A DNA stretch of 64,000 bases, from NCBI GenBank assembly GCA_965223405.1, contig CBDCWO010000006.1:5580001-5644000 (forward strand), given 5' to 3'. Under the pieces are notes generated by a model. That model made no database searches. It worked only from the letters and a program-made list of their open reading frames with translations, and was not told where the DNA came from. Numbering within the stretch: the first letter of the stretch is position 1; each line of letters opens with the position of its first letter. Of the stretch, positions 24,539 to 31,802 are shown one piece after another. Source of the stretch: CBDCWO01 sp965223405. Lineage in GTDB: Bacteria > Bacteroidota > Bacteroidia > Chitinophagales > Saprospiraceae. The position numbers were made by a program, and so were the translations under genes.

Positions 24539-26077
24539 CTAATCGAACATACTACGGTCAACTTTATGTGGTAACCAGTTAACTGCCTGGTCATTAATTT
24601 TTTCAGAGACCATTTTTTTGAAAAGCCAAGTGAGGTACTTAAAGACATCTATTCCACGAATCTGGCAAGTAGCAATGATTGAATAGAATGTTGCGACATG
24701 TTGGGCAGTCTGATCGGTTTTAGCGAACAAATAATTCTTTCTACCCAGAGCAAGTAGTCTTATTTTGTTTTCCAATAAATTGGTATCTATTTCCCAGTTT
24801 CCATTATTGACATAGTTGGACAATTGGAGCCATCTTTTGATCGTATATCTGAAGGCTGCCTTGACAGGTCCGGTAAGATTCTTCAAGGAGGCCTCATCCA
24901 GTTTTTTCTTGATACTATTTAACACTGGGATCGCCTTTTGTTGTCTCAGATCATAGCGCTTCTTAGCATCCATGCGCTGTTCGCGAGCCTCACTTTCCAG
25001 AGCATATAATTGCTGTATATCTTCTAATAAAGGATATATTATATCTGGTTCCAGATCTTTAACTTCATAGAATTTTCTTCGGGTATGAGCCCAACAGTTC
25101 AAAAATTCACTTACTTGAATTTCATACTTACCCATGAGCTTAGCTTCGGGAGGAACATCCGCTATGCTCTGATAGGTAGAGTTACCATCTGCTTGTAATA
25201 CTCCTTGGTAACCATCCAATAGTTCGCAAGCAAAATCTTTTTCTTTGCTGACTCGATAGTTGAATAAAACCAGATCTGACCTAGGTGCATGCATCACCCA
25301 CATGCAGCCTCGTAACTTACCATGTTCTTGATCCTGACTCAATACTCGAATGCTTGATTCATCCATTTGTACATAGCCACTCGACAACATTTCCTGGTGC
25401 ATCAAATCGTGCAAAGGTTGCATCATTTCTCCGACCTTGGCCAGATAATTGTAACAGTGCTTGGCTTTGATAAAGTGGATTCCTGCTTTGCGCAATTTCT
25501 TTACAAAGCGATATACCGGCATATGGTATTCAAACTTTTCACTAATCAAACCTGCTACCAGACTGTCATCCACCAACCCCTTAGGTATAATCCGCACTGG
25601 TATATTTGCCTGATATATATTTTTTTCATCTAAAGTTTTATCTGCGTATCGTGGACGTATAATTTTTAACACTTTCAATTCCATCGGAATATACTTTAGT
25701 ATCTCCGTAACATCCTTTCCGATTCGCTTGAAGTGTTCCTGATAACCTTCAGGTTCTATGATCTGTTCTTCCCGAGGTAAGTGGGAAGGAAAGGTATTTC
25801 TTGATATTTTCTTTTTCTTGCTCTTTTTCTTTTTACTGTCCTGGTGATCTGTTATGGTATTGCTTGATCCATTTGATTTAGATTGGCCGGATTCCTCTAG
25901 GTCAAACATGGACATTTGCTCTTCTGGAACGGCTGGAATGAAGCGTTCTCGCTTGGAACCAAATAAGGCCCTTTCTAATTGTTCAAGCCTAAGGCGTTGT
26001 GCTAAGTTTTCTATTTTTAGTGCTTCATTTTCTTCCTTTAATGACAAATATTCCTGTTCTAACTCCCTGATAGTCAT
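24539..26077 (-). CDS. tnpC: IS66-family transposase TnpC (DDE)
   Basis: 512 residues. An N-terminal leucine-zipper-like coiled coil (EQEYLSLKEENEALKIENLA), a Lys-rich linker, a zinc-finger-like/helix-turn-helix region and the DDE catalytic core: first Asp in YVQMDESSIRVL, second Asp in LQADGNSTYQSI, Glu in EIDTNLLENKIRLLALGRK. The C-terminal tail (KYLTWLFKKM ... WLPHKV) is the usual IS66 C-terminal domain. The stop codon lies inside the left terminal repeat. Full length for the family and without frameshift, so probably active. Confidence 0.93.
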   Translation of the reverse strand: MTIRELEQEYLSLKEENEALKIENLAQRLRLEQLERALFGSKRERFIPAVPEEQMSMFDLEESGQSKSNGSSNTITDHQDSKKKKSKKKKISRNTFPSHLPREEQIIEPEGYQEHFKRIGKDVTEILKYIPMELKVLKIIRPRYADKTLDEKNIYQANIPVRIIPKGLVDDSLVAGLISEKFEYHMPVYRFVKKLRKAGIHFIKAKHCYNYLAKVGEMMQPLHDLMHQEMLSSGYVQMDESSIRVLSQDQEHGKLRGCMWVMHAPRSDLVLFNYRVSKEKDFACELLDGYQGVLQADGNSTYQSIADVPPEAKLMGKYEIQVSEFLNCWAHTRRKFYEVKDLEPDIIYPLLEDIQQLYALESEAREQRMDAKKRYDLRQQKAIPVLNSIKKKLDEASLKNLTGPVKAAFRYTIKRWLQLSNYVNNGNWEIDTNLLENKIRLLALGRKNYLFAKTDQTAQHVATFYSIIATCQIRGIDVFKYLTWLFKKMVSEKINDQAVNWLPHKVDRSMFD

Positions 26078-26095
26078 ATATTAAAAATACATAAT

Positions 26096-26437
26096 CTATC
26101 CCGTTTTTCCCAAATTATAACGCTTTCTTTTTACTATCTTTTCACTATTTATTCCACGCAATATCAATAGCAATTTCTCATAGCTTATCCGGTATGACTT
26201 ATCCTTGGGATGTTCAAATGTACCGCGCTCCAACTGCTTGTAGTATATACTGAATCCATCTCCTTCCCACAGTAATAACTTTAGTAAATTACCCCGCCGG
26301 TTGATAAATACATATCCGTCTCCACTCTTTGCCCGGTGGTGCATTTGACTCATTACTATTTTGCCCAAACCCCAGAATCCTTTGCGCATATCAACAGGAT
26401 TATCATATAGATAATATCGTCGACTACTCTCAAGCAT
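26096..26437 (-). CDS. tnpB: IS66 accessory protein TnpB
   Basis: 113 residues. Conserved TnpB motifs YLYDNPVDMRKGFWGLG, GDGYVFINRRGNLLKLLLWE and GFSIYYKQLERGTFEHP are present in order. IS66 elements need TnpB for transposition although its biochemical role is unclear. Its start overlaps the end of tnpA by eight bases, and tnpC follows after 18 bases, giving one transcription unit. Confidence 0.92.
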   Translation of the reverse strand: MLESSRRYYLYDNPVDMRKGFWGLGKIVMSQMHHRAKSGDGYVFINRRGNLLKLLLWEGDGFSIYYKQLERGTFEHPKDKSYRISYEKLLLILRGINSEKIVKRKRYNLGKTG

Positions 26438-26717
26438 AACTCATGATTTTTTCTATCAACTCCTCAGGGATACTCCCTCCACATTCAATCTCTATTCCAT
26501 TGGGAAGATGTATTCGTATTTGGGTCATTGTTCTGGGGGGGCTTAATTGAACAAAATTACCCGTTTCCTTTTTTTCTTTGTTATAATATGTTACCCAATA
26601 ACTCAACTTCGCTATGCTCAAACCATGTGCCTTGCTGAACGTGGCTCTGCTTTCTCCACTTTTGTGATAATCCATTACCAACTTTTTCATCTTATCACGT
26701 ACCTTGCTCATTCCCAT
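26430..26717 (-). CDS. tnpA: IS66 accessory protein TnpA (helix-turn-helix)
   Basis: 95 residues, first gene of the IS66 operon. The N-terminal half (LVMDYHKSGESRATFSKAHG, LSIAKLSYWVTYYN) is the small DNA-binding helix-turn-helix domain of IS66 TnpA; the C-terminus (IRIHLPNGIEIECGG) forms the usual beta-rich tail. Starts 76 bases inside the right terminal repeat, with room for an internal promoter. Confidence 0.88.
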   Translation of the reverse strand: MGMSKVRDKMKKLVMDYHKSGESRATFSKAHGLSIAKLSYWVTYYNKEKKETGNFVQLSPPRTMTQIRIHLPNGIEIECGGSIPEELIEKIMSYA

Positions 26718-26865
26718 TTTTCCTACTTTTGATTATCTTACAAATGTAGTTCAGGGAACCCAGACTCACTAGATGGGGTTCGTGGCGTGCATACATAGCA
26801 ATGGCGTACGACAGTTGTGTCGTTCATCAATTTTGTAGCCTTGTATGTCAAGAGGGTAACATTGG

Positions 26866-27969
26866 TCATGGTGATCGTATATTTTGTTTAGGTAAGATTT
26901 GAGAACTCAGTTTTTTACTCCCACATGATAGACACTGATCAACAATTACATTCGGTCTGCAGACGATTAAATCTAGCTTTGGTTGGTACCCTTGAGAGTC
27001 TTGAATGTCGGGTATTTTTTTGCTACGACCATGATAACTAAGTAATCCATAATGTCTGATACGTACAAACCGATGTGGCAAGATGTGTAAAGCAAATCTG
27101 CGGATGAACTCACCTATAGTCAGGGTCATTTCCTTTTTCGTACCGGCGTGTCGATAGTCCTTGTAGTGAAAAGTGACATGAGTAGAGTTAACACATATGA
27201 TGCGATAGTTGCTAATACCTACTTTATGAGTGTACCTACCCAAATATTCAATGACATGAGCTGGTTTGGCAAAGGGGCGTTTAGCATAGACTACCCACTT
27301 TTTGCCATACAAAAGATCCAATAGGCCTCTATCCCTTTTAATCACACCGACTTTCATCAATGCTTTTAGTTCATTGAGAAAAATGGCTTTAAAGATTACT
27401 CTGAGTACTTTAGCCGGGAACAAATACTTGCCTTTAGATCTGGTAGTTTTCCATTTACCACTTTTGGTTACACCACCACCTGGTATAATGCAATGCAAAT
27501 GTGGGTGGAGTGAAAGATTCTGCGACCAGGTGTGAAGGATGGCAGTCATGCCTGACTGAGCACCAAGGTACTTTATATCCTTACTCAGCGTAGCAATGGT
27601 TTCCCAACTGGCTTTGAATAGTAAATTATACATTACCCTGGGCATGTGTAAACACAGGCTTCTCAGTTCGCATGGTAAAGTGAATACGACATGAAAATAA
27701 GGTACGTCAAGCAGGTATTGTTGCTGGCGTTCAATCCACTCTTCCCGCTTACTACCCTGGCAGGAGGGACAGTGTCTGTTGCGACATGAATGATATTTAT
27801 ACTGCACAAGACCACAATCTTTACAAGTCAATACCACCCCTCCCAATGCAGCAGTGTGGCACTTACTGATATTGTTCAGATGCCGTAACTGGTGAGTATT
27901 GAGACCAAGTGAAGTGGTCGTTGACCAATGATTGGCAATGATGTCATTTACAGTGTGTTTCCATCTCAA
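26866..27969 (-). CDS. IS91-family HUH transposase
   Basis: 367 residues. N-terminal zinc-binding block (TCKDCGLVQYKYHSC, then NRHCPSCQGSKREEWIERQ), the HUH motif HLHCIIPGGG near residue 157, the catalytic Tyr region YLGRYTHKVGISNYRI near 245, and a C-terminal CLSCGSKKL. This is the single-strand rolling-circle transposase type of IS91/ISCR elements. Its ATG overlaps the stop of the upstream tyrosine recombinase gene (ATGA), so the two are translationally coupled. Full length and unbroken. Element ends were not identified; IS91-type elements lack terminal inverted repeats. Confidence 0.9.
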   Translation of the reverse strand: MRWKHTVNDIIANHWSTTTSLGLNTHQLRHLNNISKCHTAALGGVVLTCKDCGLVQYKYHSCRNRHCPSCQGSKREEWIERQQQYLLDVPYFHVVFTLPCELRSLCLHMPRVMYNLLFKASWETIATLSKDIKYLGAQSGMTAILHTWSQNLSLHPHLHCIIPGGGVTKSGKWKTTRSKGKYLFPAKVLRVIFKAIFLNELKALMKVGVIKRDRGLLDLLYGKKWVVYAKRPFAKPAHVIEYLGRYTHKVGISNYRIICVNSTHVTFHYKDYRHAGTKKEMTLTIGEFIRRFALHILPHRFVRIRHYGLLSYHGRSKKIPDIQDSQGYQPKLDLIVCRPNVIVDQCLSCGSKKLSSQILPKQNIRSP

Positions 27970-28916
27970 GAGTTATTATTTTGACGAGCCAGATCAAATA
28001 CTTTGGTCAGTGGACTATAAGGATTTGACTGGGGCATAGCCTGGACATACTTGAGATAGGTCATGGTGTTCTTGATGTCACGATGCCCGAGATACTGTTT
28101 AAGCTTGAGTAAGTCCCCGGTATCTTCTAAAAAATGTACGGCATAACTATGTCTGATATTGTGCATTGATATTTTCTTAATAATGCCGGCCTTATTCCTG
28201 GCTGTACGCAAAGCATGTTGCATGGCACTTGTGGACATTCCACTGGTATTCACCTGTCCTGGGAATACAAATTCTATGATATCATGTGTAGACAGATATT
28301 TAGTATATCCCCTGATAAAATCATCACTGATGGGTACAAATCGATCATATCCACCTTTTCCATCCCGAACATGAACAGTTTTCCTGACCAGATCAATGTC
28401 TTGGATTTTGACATTGATTAGCTCTTTGATGCGTAGTCCAGATCCATATGCCAGAGCAAAGGCAATCTTGTGTTTTTGTAGTGTGGCTGCTTTAAGTAAC
28501 TGCATGAGCTCATAGCGATTCATAATGTCTCGCAGAGGCTTCTTACGCTTCATCTCAGGCATGCTGATCTGACGACCTTCTATACCGAACATCTTAAACA
28601 TGTATCTCAGACCGAAGACGGTGTGTTTGAAATAGGCTTCGCTAGGCTTTAGCCGGTCCAATTGGCCAGTCTTATGAAGAGTGAGATAGTGATTGACCTG
28701 GTCGTCGGTGAGCTGAAGTGGTAAGGTTTTGTAGAACAAGCTTACTTGGGCAATGGCTCGCAAGTAGTTTTTGAAAGTAAGTTCGCTGCGACCTGCAAGG
28801 ATTACTTTTTGAAAGAAGGATTGTTTGAAATTAGCAAAGCCAGATACCTGGGCTTCACAGCGGCTAATAATTGTTCCTTTTTTTTCATTATATTTATTTA
28901 AGGAATTATTTGACAA
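27966..28916 (-). CDS. Tyrosine recombinase of the IS91-type unit
   Basis: 316 residues. N-terminal SAM-like core-binding domain (SELTFKNYLRAIAQVSLFYK), then the catalytic domain with R in YGSGLRIKELINV, HNIRHSYAVHFLEDTGD (HxxR), LGHRDIKNTMTYLKY (H and nucleophilic Tyr). All catalytic residues are present, so it should be active. It forms an operon with the downstream IS91-type transposase, a pairing seen repeatedly in Bacteroidota, where it probably resolves or integrates a circular intermediate (inference). It lacks a recognisable integron-integrase-specific insert before HNIRH, so it is not proposed to be the array's integrase. Confidence 0.88.
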   Translation of the reverse strand: MSNNSLNKYNEKKGTIISRCEAQVSGFANFKQSFFQKVILAGRSELTFKNYLRAIAQVSLFYKTLPLQLTDDQVNHYLTLHKTGQLDRLKPSEAYFKHTVFGLRYMFKMFGIEGRQISMPEMKRKKPLRDIMNRYELMQLLKAATLQKHKIAFALAYGSGLRIKELINVKIQDIDLVRKTVHVRDGKGGYDRFVPISDDFIRGYTKYLSTHDIIEFVFPGQVNTSGMSTSAMQHALRTARNKAGIIKKISMHNIRHSYAVHFLEDTGDLLKLKQYLGHRDIKNTMTYLKYVQAMPQSNPYSPLTKVFDLARQNNNS

Positions 28917-28968
28917 AATCGTCGGTATACCTAACGCAAATTGTACGCTTTGGGTTACCGAAGGTTTT

Positions 28969-29035
28969 GTTCAACACTAGATACCACAGCATATCCTCCT
29001 TCGTCGGAGACGCTGGGTATCATTATCCGTTAGCG
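28969..29035 (+). other. attC-like recombination site C (end of the IS-split cassette)
   Basis: R'' box GTTCAAC (28969-28975), arm GATACCACAGC pairing with GCTGGGTATC across a stem-loop that contains TCCTCCTTCGTCGGA, and R' box GTTAGCG (29029-29035). TTGTTCAAC at 28967-28975 is the exact reverse complement of GTTGAACAA at 24309-24317, more than 4.6 kb away, which shows that the IS66 and IS91-type units were inserted into one cassette. The 15-base loop sequence is identical to that of site A. Confidence 0.88.
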
Positions 29036-29060
29036 GGCATTTAAAAAACAATACTAACGA

Positions 29061-29375
29061 ATGATATTCAAAGATGACATAATCGAAAGAATAAACTCAG
29101 ACTTTAGAGAAACAGCTGACGAAGCAACGATGATGTTAGTTGATGCAATTTGCAAAGTTGATTATCTCAATACCGACAGAGTAATTCGTTGTATAATTTA
29201 TTTGGCAAAAGGAAACTTGATTGACTTGAACAAACACATTGAAGCAGCAACTTTTGACACAAGAGACGTAATGTTTTGGGCAGAGTACCAAGGAATAAAA
29301 GAAAATGAAAACCCAAAACGAGTGAGAGATTTCAATAAGACTTTTACTGAATGCTCAAATGACGTTAAAGAATAG
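29061..29375 (+). CDS. Cassette-borne small protein of unknown function (104 residues)
   Basis: Starts 32 bases after the cassette boundary. Soluble, acidic, helical: DEATMMLVDAICKVDYLNTD, RVIRCIIYLAKGNLIDLNKH and DTRDVMFWAEYQ. No family recognised with confidence, although the pattern RVIRCI(I/L)xLxxGN plus DVxxWAEY resembles a group of small uncharacterised Bacteroidota and proteobacterial proteins. The second gene of the cassette follows after three bases, so the two are coexpressed and possibly work as a pair, for example toxin-antitoxin-like or immunity-like (inference only). Confidence 0.75.
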   Translation: MIFKDDIIERINSDFRETADEATMMLVDAICKVDYLNTDRVIRCIIYLAKGNLIDLNKHIEAATFDTRDVMFWAEYQGIKENENPKRVRDFNKTFTECSNDVKE

Positions 29376-29378
29376 ATA

Positions 29379-29741
29379 ATGAACTTAATTCAGGAATATA
29401 TAGAGCTTACAAAGAATTGCGCTTCGACTGATTATGGAGACAAAAAATCGGTTAGATTACATAACAAATCTGTTGACAGAATGTATGAGATAGCAGAAAA
29501 AATCGGCTACGAACAGACTACAGAAACTATTGACGATTTTGCCAAGCTTTTAAATATTACTGACAACAAGACAAATATTTGGGCTGCAACACATTTGCTA
29601 GAACGAATTCCAGCTGACAAGAAAGTCGAAGAAAAAGCATTAAGTATAATTCAACAAGTTGCAAAAGGTGAATCGTCTGAATCAATGGGATTCAAAATTT
29701 GGTTAGAAAATTATAATGAAAAAATAAAAACGACCCGCTAA
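29379..29741 (+). CDS. Cassette-borne small protein, possibly DUF2019-like (120 residues)
   Basis: Second gene of the fourth cassette. All-helical soluble protein with SVRLHNKSVDRMYEIAEKIG followed by helices resembling a short HEAT-like array (NIWAATHLLERIPADKKVEE, ALSIIQQVAKGE) and a terminal WLENY. The order of these segments resembles DUF2019-type proteins, but this is a weak match. Its stop codon overlaps the attC R'' box at 29736-29742, common in tightly packed cassettes. Confidence 0.72.
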   Translation: MNLIQEYIELTKNCASTDYGDKKSVRLHNKSVDRMYEIAEKIGYEQTTETIDDFAKLLNITDNKTNIWAATHLLERIPADKKVEEKALSIIQQVAKGESSESMGFKIWLENYNEKIKTTR

Positions 29742-29823
29742 CATTAAAGGCTGATAATTGTGGCGATCTCTTTCGCTAAAGCTTCAAAGATTTAAAAAGT
29801 CCAATGATCAGCCATTGTTGGAC
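29736..29823 (+). other. attC-like recombination site D
   Basis: R'' box CGCTAAC (29736-29742), arm GGCTGATAATTG pairing 11 of 12 with CAATGATCAGCC (29802-29813), and R' box GTTGGAC (29817-29823), a perfect GTTRRRY. CCCGCTAAC at 29734-29742 is the exact reverse complement of GTTAGCGGG at the cassette start (29029-29037). The 88-base length is within the attC range. Confidence 0.88.
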
Positions 29824-29963
29824 GAAGCGGAGGTCAAATTATGGGTTTTGGATTTTCGAATTTGAGTGGAGAATAAAAAAATCGGATAGCACAATAGTAA
29901 CTTAACTTTGTATTGTTTTATTTACTTCTTTGAATAAGCTATTAACACATTAGTATTATTCTT

Positions 29964-31745
29964 AATTGGGGTTTGCTGATTTTATATTCTAAATACAAAT
30001 TGTCTTACTTTTTTTTCTTTTCTATTTTTAGGATGCCAGACGAATTGAAAATTGAACTTGGGAATCAATTTGTTTAAGTCATTAACAATGCTAGTTATCG
30101 GAAGGTGAATTTCGGATTGCAAATTTTGAAATAAAATATTAGGATATTTGATTACAATTTTCCACAAGTTAACCAGGTTCAATACAAAGAAGATTGCGCC
30201 TATCCAGCTTTCTGAGGTATCTTGTCTTCGGGCTTTTATATTATTGAGGCCATAACCATTTTTACCTTGACCAATTTTTCCTTCCACATGATTACGTTGA
30301 TTACGTTCTTTTTTGAGTTTTCGTTTTTGATAGGGAGTGAGAGATTGTTTAGGAGGTCTACCCAAAGGTTTTCCTACAATTCGGATTCCTTTATCTTTTA
30401 ACCATGCTCTGTTGTTTCTGTTCAAATAGATCCTGTCAGCCAATAATAACTCTGGATAATAACCAAATGTAATTCGAAATTTTTCTACTTGCAATTTCAG
30501 ATCTGAAGACTCATTAAAGGCATGCCAACTGATGTGATCTACTTTGCTGTACCCTTCACATTCGCTGACACTTATTTTACTTCCAAACTCTACTGTAACC
30601 TTGTCTTTTCCCCTGACTATTGGCCTAACATAAGGTTGGTAAATATTTACAATCCTGTCTGGGCAACTATGTGTTTTATTATCATACATCCTCATTTGCT
30701 GATTGCAAATCAATTGAATTACCCAAAAGATGCGCTGATCACGACGAGTAAAAGGAATAGAATTTTGTGAAATAATGTTTAGCAATTTGTGAATTGTTTT
30801 GATATTTCTGCTTAAATATCTGAGTTGTTGGCCAATTACCTTTCTGATCTGTTTTTTAGATTTATTTTTCTTTTTGGCCAGGTTTAAGTATTCCTTTTTG
30901 GCAATCCTTCGATAAGTGCGAGGCTTAACCTTTAAATCAGTCATTTTGTATAGTATATCTATCAGACGCTCACTTTCTAAACGACTTTCACTAATTAATC
31001 CTAAATCGGTTGGATATTTGATTTGTTGATCGGCCACGGTGGCATCTATCTTCAGCTTCCCTTTGTGAGTAATTTTTGAAGTGGTTTGTTCTGGCATTGG
31101 TTCTTCGCAAACAGAAGACTTGTTTTCAGTTGGAGATCCAGGACCTTTGTTTGGTAAATTATCCTTTCCTTCTTGTTTAATAATCCGTTTGTGTTTTGGT
31201 TTGAGTTGTTCAGTTCGAGAAATGATCAGATCATTAAACGAATCAAACATTTCAGCACCCATTCTTTTACGTATATCTACAAAAAGCGATGGATCAAATG
31301 GAAGGGCTGTTTGAAAACTTTTCAATCCACAAAAGTATTGAATATAAATATTCTCAGAAATTTCTTGTACCGTATCACGGTCACTAAGTCCCAATCGGTG
31401 TTTGACTATTATTGCTCCTATTACCATTCGGATGTCTACACTTTCTCGTCCAGAATCAGTCCTCAGATTACGTGCATAAATAGAAGCCAAATCATCCCAT
31501 GGTATCAATTTAGCTAGAATTACCCAACGGTTATCAGGACTCAGATCTTGATCAAATGGATGTTTAAATCCTTCAAGAGTAAGCTGATTAGCAGGTGTAT
31601 ATCGTATCATAACTGCAAGGGTTTTGATAGTAAAATAACCAATACCTTGCACTTATAACTATAAATCACTACTTTGTTATCAACACAATATGTTGATAAA
31701 CAAATATTTATGCCGCATTTCTGAAAAAATCAGCAAACCCTAATT
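29964..31745 (-). mobile_element. IS1182/IS5-superfamily-like insertion sequence
   Basis: About 1.78 kb containing one transposase gene. Terminal inverted repeats of 21 bp: AATTGGGGTTTGCTGATTTT at the left (29964) and AATTAGGGTTTGCTGATTTT read inward from the right end (31745). No clear target duplication was seen. It lies 140 bases after the last attC, so it probably interrupted a fifth cassette. The right end is followed 57 bases later by the decayed IS91 transposase. Confidence 0.82.
29982..31610 (-). CDS. DDE transposase, IS1182/IS5-like
   Basis: 542 residues from the ATG at 31610 (MIRYTPANQLTLEGFKHPF); an in-frame ATG 14 codons earlier lacks family support. An N-terminal domain of the DUF772 type (YARNLRTDSGRESVDIRMVI, GAIIVKHRLGLSDRDTV) is followed by the catalytic domain: first Asp in KLKIDATVADQQIKYPTD, a central FGSKISVSECEGYSKVD block, second Asp in LLADRIYLNRNN, Glu in RNHVEGKIGQGKNGYGL. 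A long Lys-rich linker (around residues 140-190) is as in other Bacteroidota members. Unbroken, so probably active. The stop codon overlaps the left terminal repeat. Confidence 0.9.
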   Translation of the reverse strand: MIRYTPANQLTLEGFKHPFDQDLSPDNRWVILAKLIPWDDLASIYARNLRTDSGRESVDIRMVIGAIIVKHRLGLSDRDTVQEISENIYIQYFCGLKSFQTALPFDPSLFVDIRKRMGAEMFDSFNDLIISRTEQLKPKHKRIIKQEGKDNLPNKGPGSPTENKSSVCEEPMPEQTTSKITHKGKLKIDATVADQQIKYPTDLGLISESRLESERLIDILYKMTDLKVKPRTYRRIAKKEYLNLAKKKNKSKKQIRKVIGQQLRYLSRNIKTIHKLLNIISQNSIPFTRRDQRIFWVIQLICNQQMRMYDNKTHSCPDRIVNIYQPYVRPIVRGKDKVTVEFGSKISVSECEGYSKVDHISWHAFNESSDLKLQVEKFRITFGYYPELLLADRIYLNRNNRAWLKDKGIRIVGKPLGRPPKQSLTPYQKRKLKKERNQRNHVEGKIGQGKNGYGLNNIKARRQDTSESWIGAIFFVLNLVNLWKIVIKYPNILFQNLQSEIHLPITSIVNDLNKLIPKFNFQFVWHPKNRKEKKVRQFVFRI

Positions 31746-31802
31746 GGTGCTATAAAATTGCTGATCTGGTTTTATTGGGCAAAAGGAGTCTAGAAAGAAT
31801 TA

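Larger units (their letters stand above)
24517..26793 (-). mobile_element. IS66-family insertion sequence, apparently intact
   Basis: About 2.28 kb with the three-gene IS66 set (tnpA, tnpB, tnpC on the minus strand). Imperfect terminal inverted repeats of about 25 bp begin TATGC: TATGCTCCCCACAAACCCCA at the left (24517) matches the right end read inward, TATGCACGCCACGAACCCCA (ending at 26793). The element is flanked on both sides by CATAGCAATG (24507-24516 and 26794-26803), a 10-base direct repeat; IS66 normally makes 8-base duplications, so part of it may be chance. It sits inside the third cassette and the coding genes are unbroken, so the insertion is probably recent. Confidence 0.88.
22351..29823 (+). 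mobile_element. Integron gene-cassette array lacking an intact integrase (CALIN-like)
   Basis: Four attC-like sites in the same orientation delimit four cassettes, with all cassette genes on the plus strand. Each cassette begins with GTTRRRY-type sequence whose reverse complement ends the same cassette: 22351 with 23235-23244 (10 of 10), 23299 with 24253-24262 (10 of 10), 24309 with 28967-28975 (9 of 9, then 3 of 4), and 29029 with 29734-29742 (9 of 9). That is the expected trace of cassettes that were once circular and were inserted by integron integrase at G^TT. No full integron integrase is present; the tyrosine recombinase at 27966-28916 belongs to an IS91-type unit inserted into the third cassette. 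A further cassette probably starts at 29817 but its end was not found. Confidence 0.85.

Noticed and set aside
24349..24648. 99-codon minus-strand frame across the left end of IS66
   Set aside because: It is a different frame over the tnpC end and the IS boundary with no family match.
27966..28916. Tyrosine recombinase as the integron integrase of the array
   Set aside because: It is coupled to an IS91-type transposase, lies inside a cassette and lacks a visible integron-integrase-specific insert before its HxxRH motif.
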